A stretch of DNA of 5,726 nt from Candidatus Zixiibacteriota bacterium. Lineage in GTDB: Bacteria; Zixibacteria; MSB-5A5; SM1-73. Each line of letters starts with the position of its first letter. The first letter of the stretch is position 1. A program made the translations under genes and the position numbers. Below are positions 5,640-5,726 of this stretch, in pieces. The notes beneath the pieces were generated by a model. That model was not told where the DNA came from. It did not search any database and saw only the letters and a list, made by a program, of their open reading frames with translations. The stretch is taken from positions 1-5,726 of the forward strand of contig JAOZNS010000170.1 of assembly GCA_029933635.1 (NCBI GenBank), in the 5' to 3' direction.

Positions 5640-5726
5640 ATGAAAAACACAGTTACAAGAACCTTTTATGCTGGATTAATTTTGTTTATCTGTTTTTGCT
5701 CTATTTTTGTTGGATGCAAAAAGAAA
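5640..5726 (+). CDS. Lipoprotein, second copy, cut by the window end
   Basis: Only the first 29 codons are in the window. They read MKNTVTRTFYAGLILFICFC then SIFVGCKKK, a type II signal peptide with lipobox FVGC and the acceptor Cys26 at the same position as in the copy at 4682. The first six residues and the TFY/IFY step are shared, while the hydrophobic core has diverged. AAAAAGGGG (5626-5634) provides a plausible ribosome site five bases upstream. By comparison with the first copy, a carboxypeptidase-regulatory-like domain is expected to follow, but this cannot be seen here. Confidence 0.7.
   Translation, partial: MKNTVTRTFYAGLILFICFCSIFVGCKKK

Larger units (their letters stand above)
4463..5726 (+). 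repeat. Tandem duplication of a two-gene cassette, offset about 960 bp
   Basis: The block at 4463-4573 recurs at 5425-5535, 962 bp apart. The lipoprotein starts at 4682 and 5640 are 958 bp apart. The spacers between the two genes also correspond: both continue from a GAGGTGTGA or TAGGTGTAA end into GTC(C)T-AAA-T/CTAAAAA and reach ATGAAAAACACA within about 50 bases. Similarity runs from the block through the second signal peptide to the window edge. The divergence at protein level shows an old duplication, not a recent copy or an assembly duplicate. Confidence 0.7.

Overview
The window looks like a contig piece from an uncultured Gram-negative bacterium of moderate to low GC. Two diderm-type lipoprotein signal peptides and a large membrane-anchored VWA protein of a type common in FCB-group and related candidate phyla point this way. 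The lineage is an inference from gene content and was not measured.

Left part (1-3525), healthy housekeeping DNA. A promoter-like pair and a perfect 13-bp palindrome precede a complete trans-polyprenyl diphosphate synthase (172-1161). After a 174-bp gap with its own promoter-like pair comes a 729-aa inner-membrane protein (1336-3525). It has two N-terminal membrane helices, a VWA domain with a full MIDAS metal site, a class-I-amidotransferase-like domain without its cysteine, and a C-terminal membrane anchor. Both genes read on the + strand.

Middle part (3526-4414), eroded DNA. About 400 bp contains no intact gene, only short open stretches and an imperfect palindrome. It is followed by a two-blade fragment of a TolB/PD40 beta-propeller (3926-4246) with no convincing start, and a compact element (4295-4348) built of two perfect hairpins enclosed by a perfect 7-bp terminal inverted repeat. 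That element would fold as a three-way junction and looks like a small non-autonomous palindromic repeat or MITE.

Right part (4415-5726), a tandemly duplicated two-gene cassette on the + strand. Each unit has a gene with a conserved block (VR[IV]TYPTK-x-SKTGLSDRFTS, then YMIGRV-x-VGIV) followed by a small lipoprotein gene starting MKNT[IV]T with the lipobox cysteine at residue 26. In unit 1 the first gene has lost its 5' part, and the lipoprotein, which carries a carboxypeptidase-regulatory-like domain, is frameshifted at a run of five C. In unit 2 the first gene keeps a signal peptide but has one clear frameshift and probably a second. The second lipoprotein is cut by the window edge. Reading across the frameshifts restores sensible proteins, so these are recent lesions or sequencing errors. 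I do not recognise a complete known system here; the cassette is the best candidate for something undescribed.
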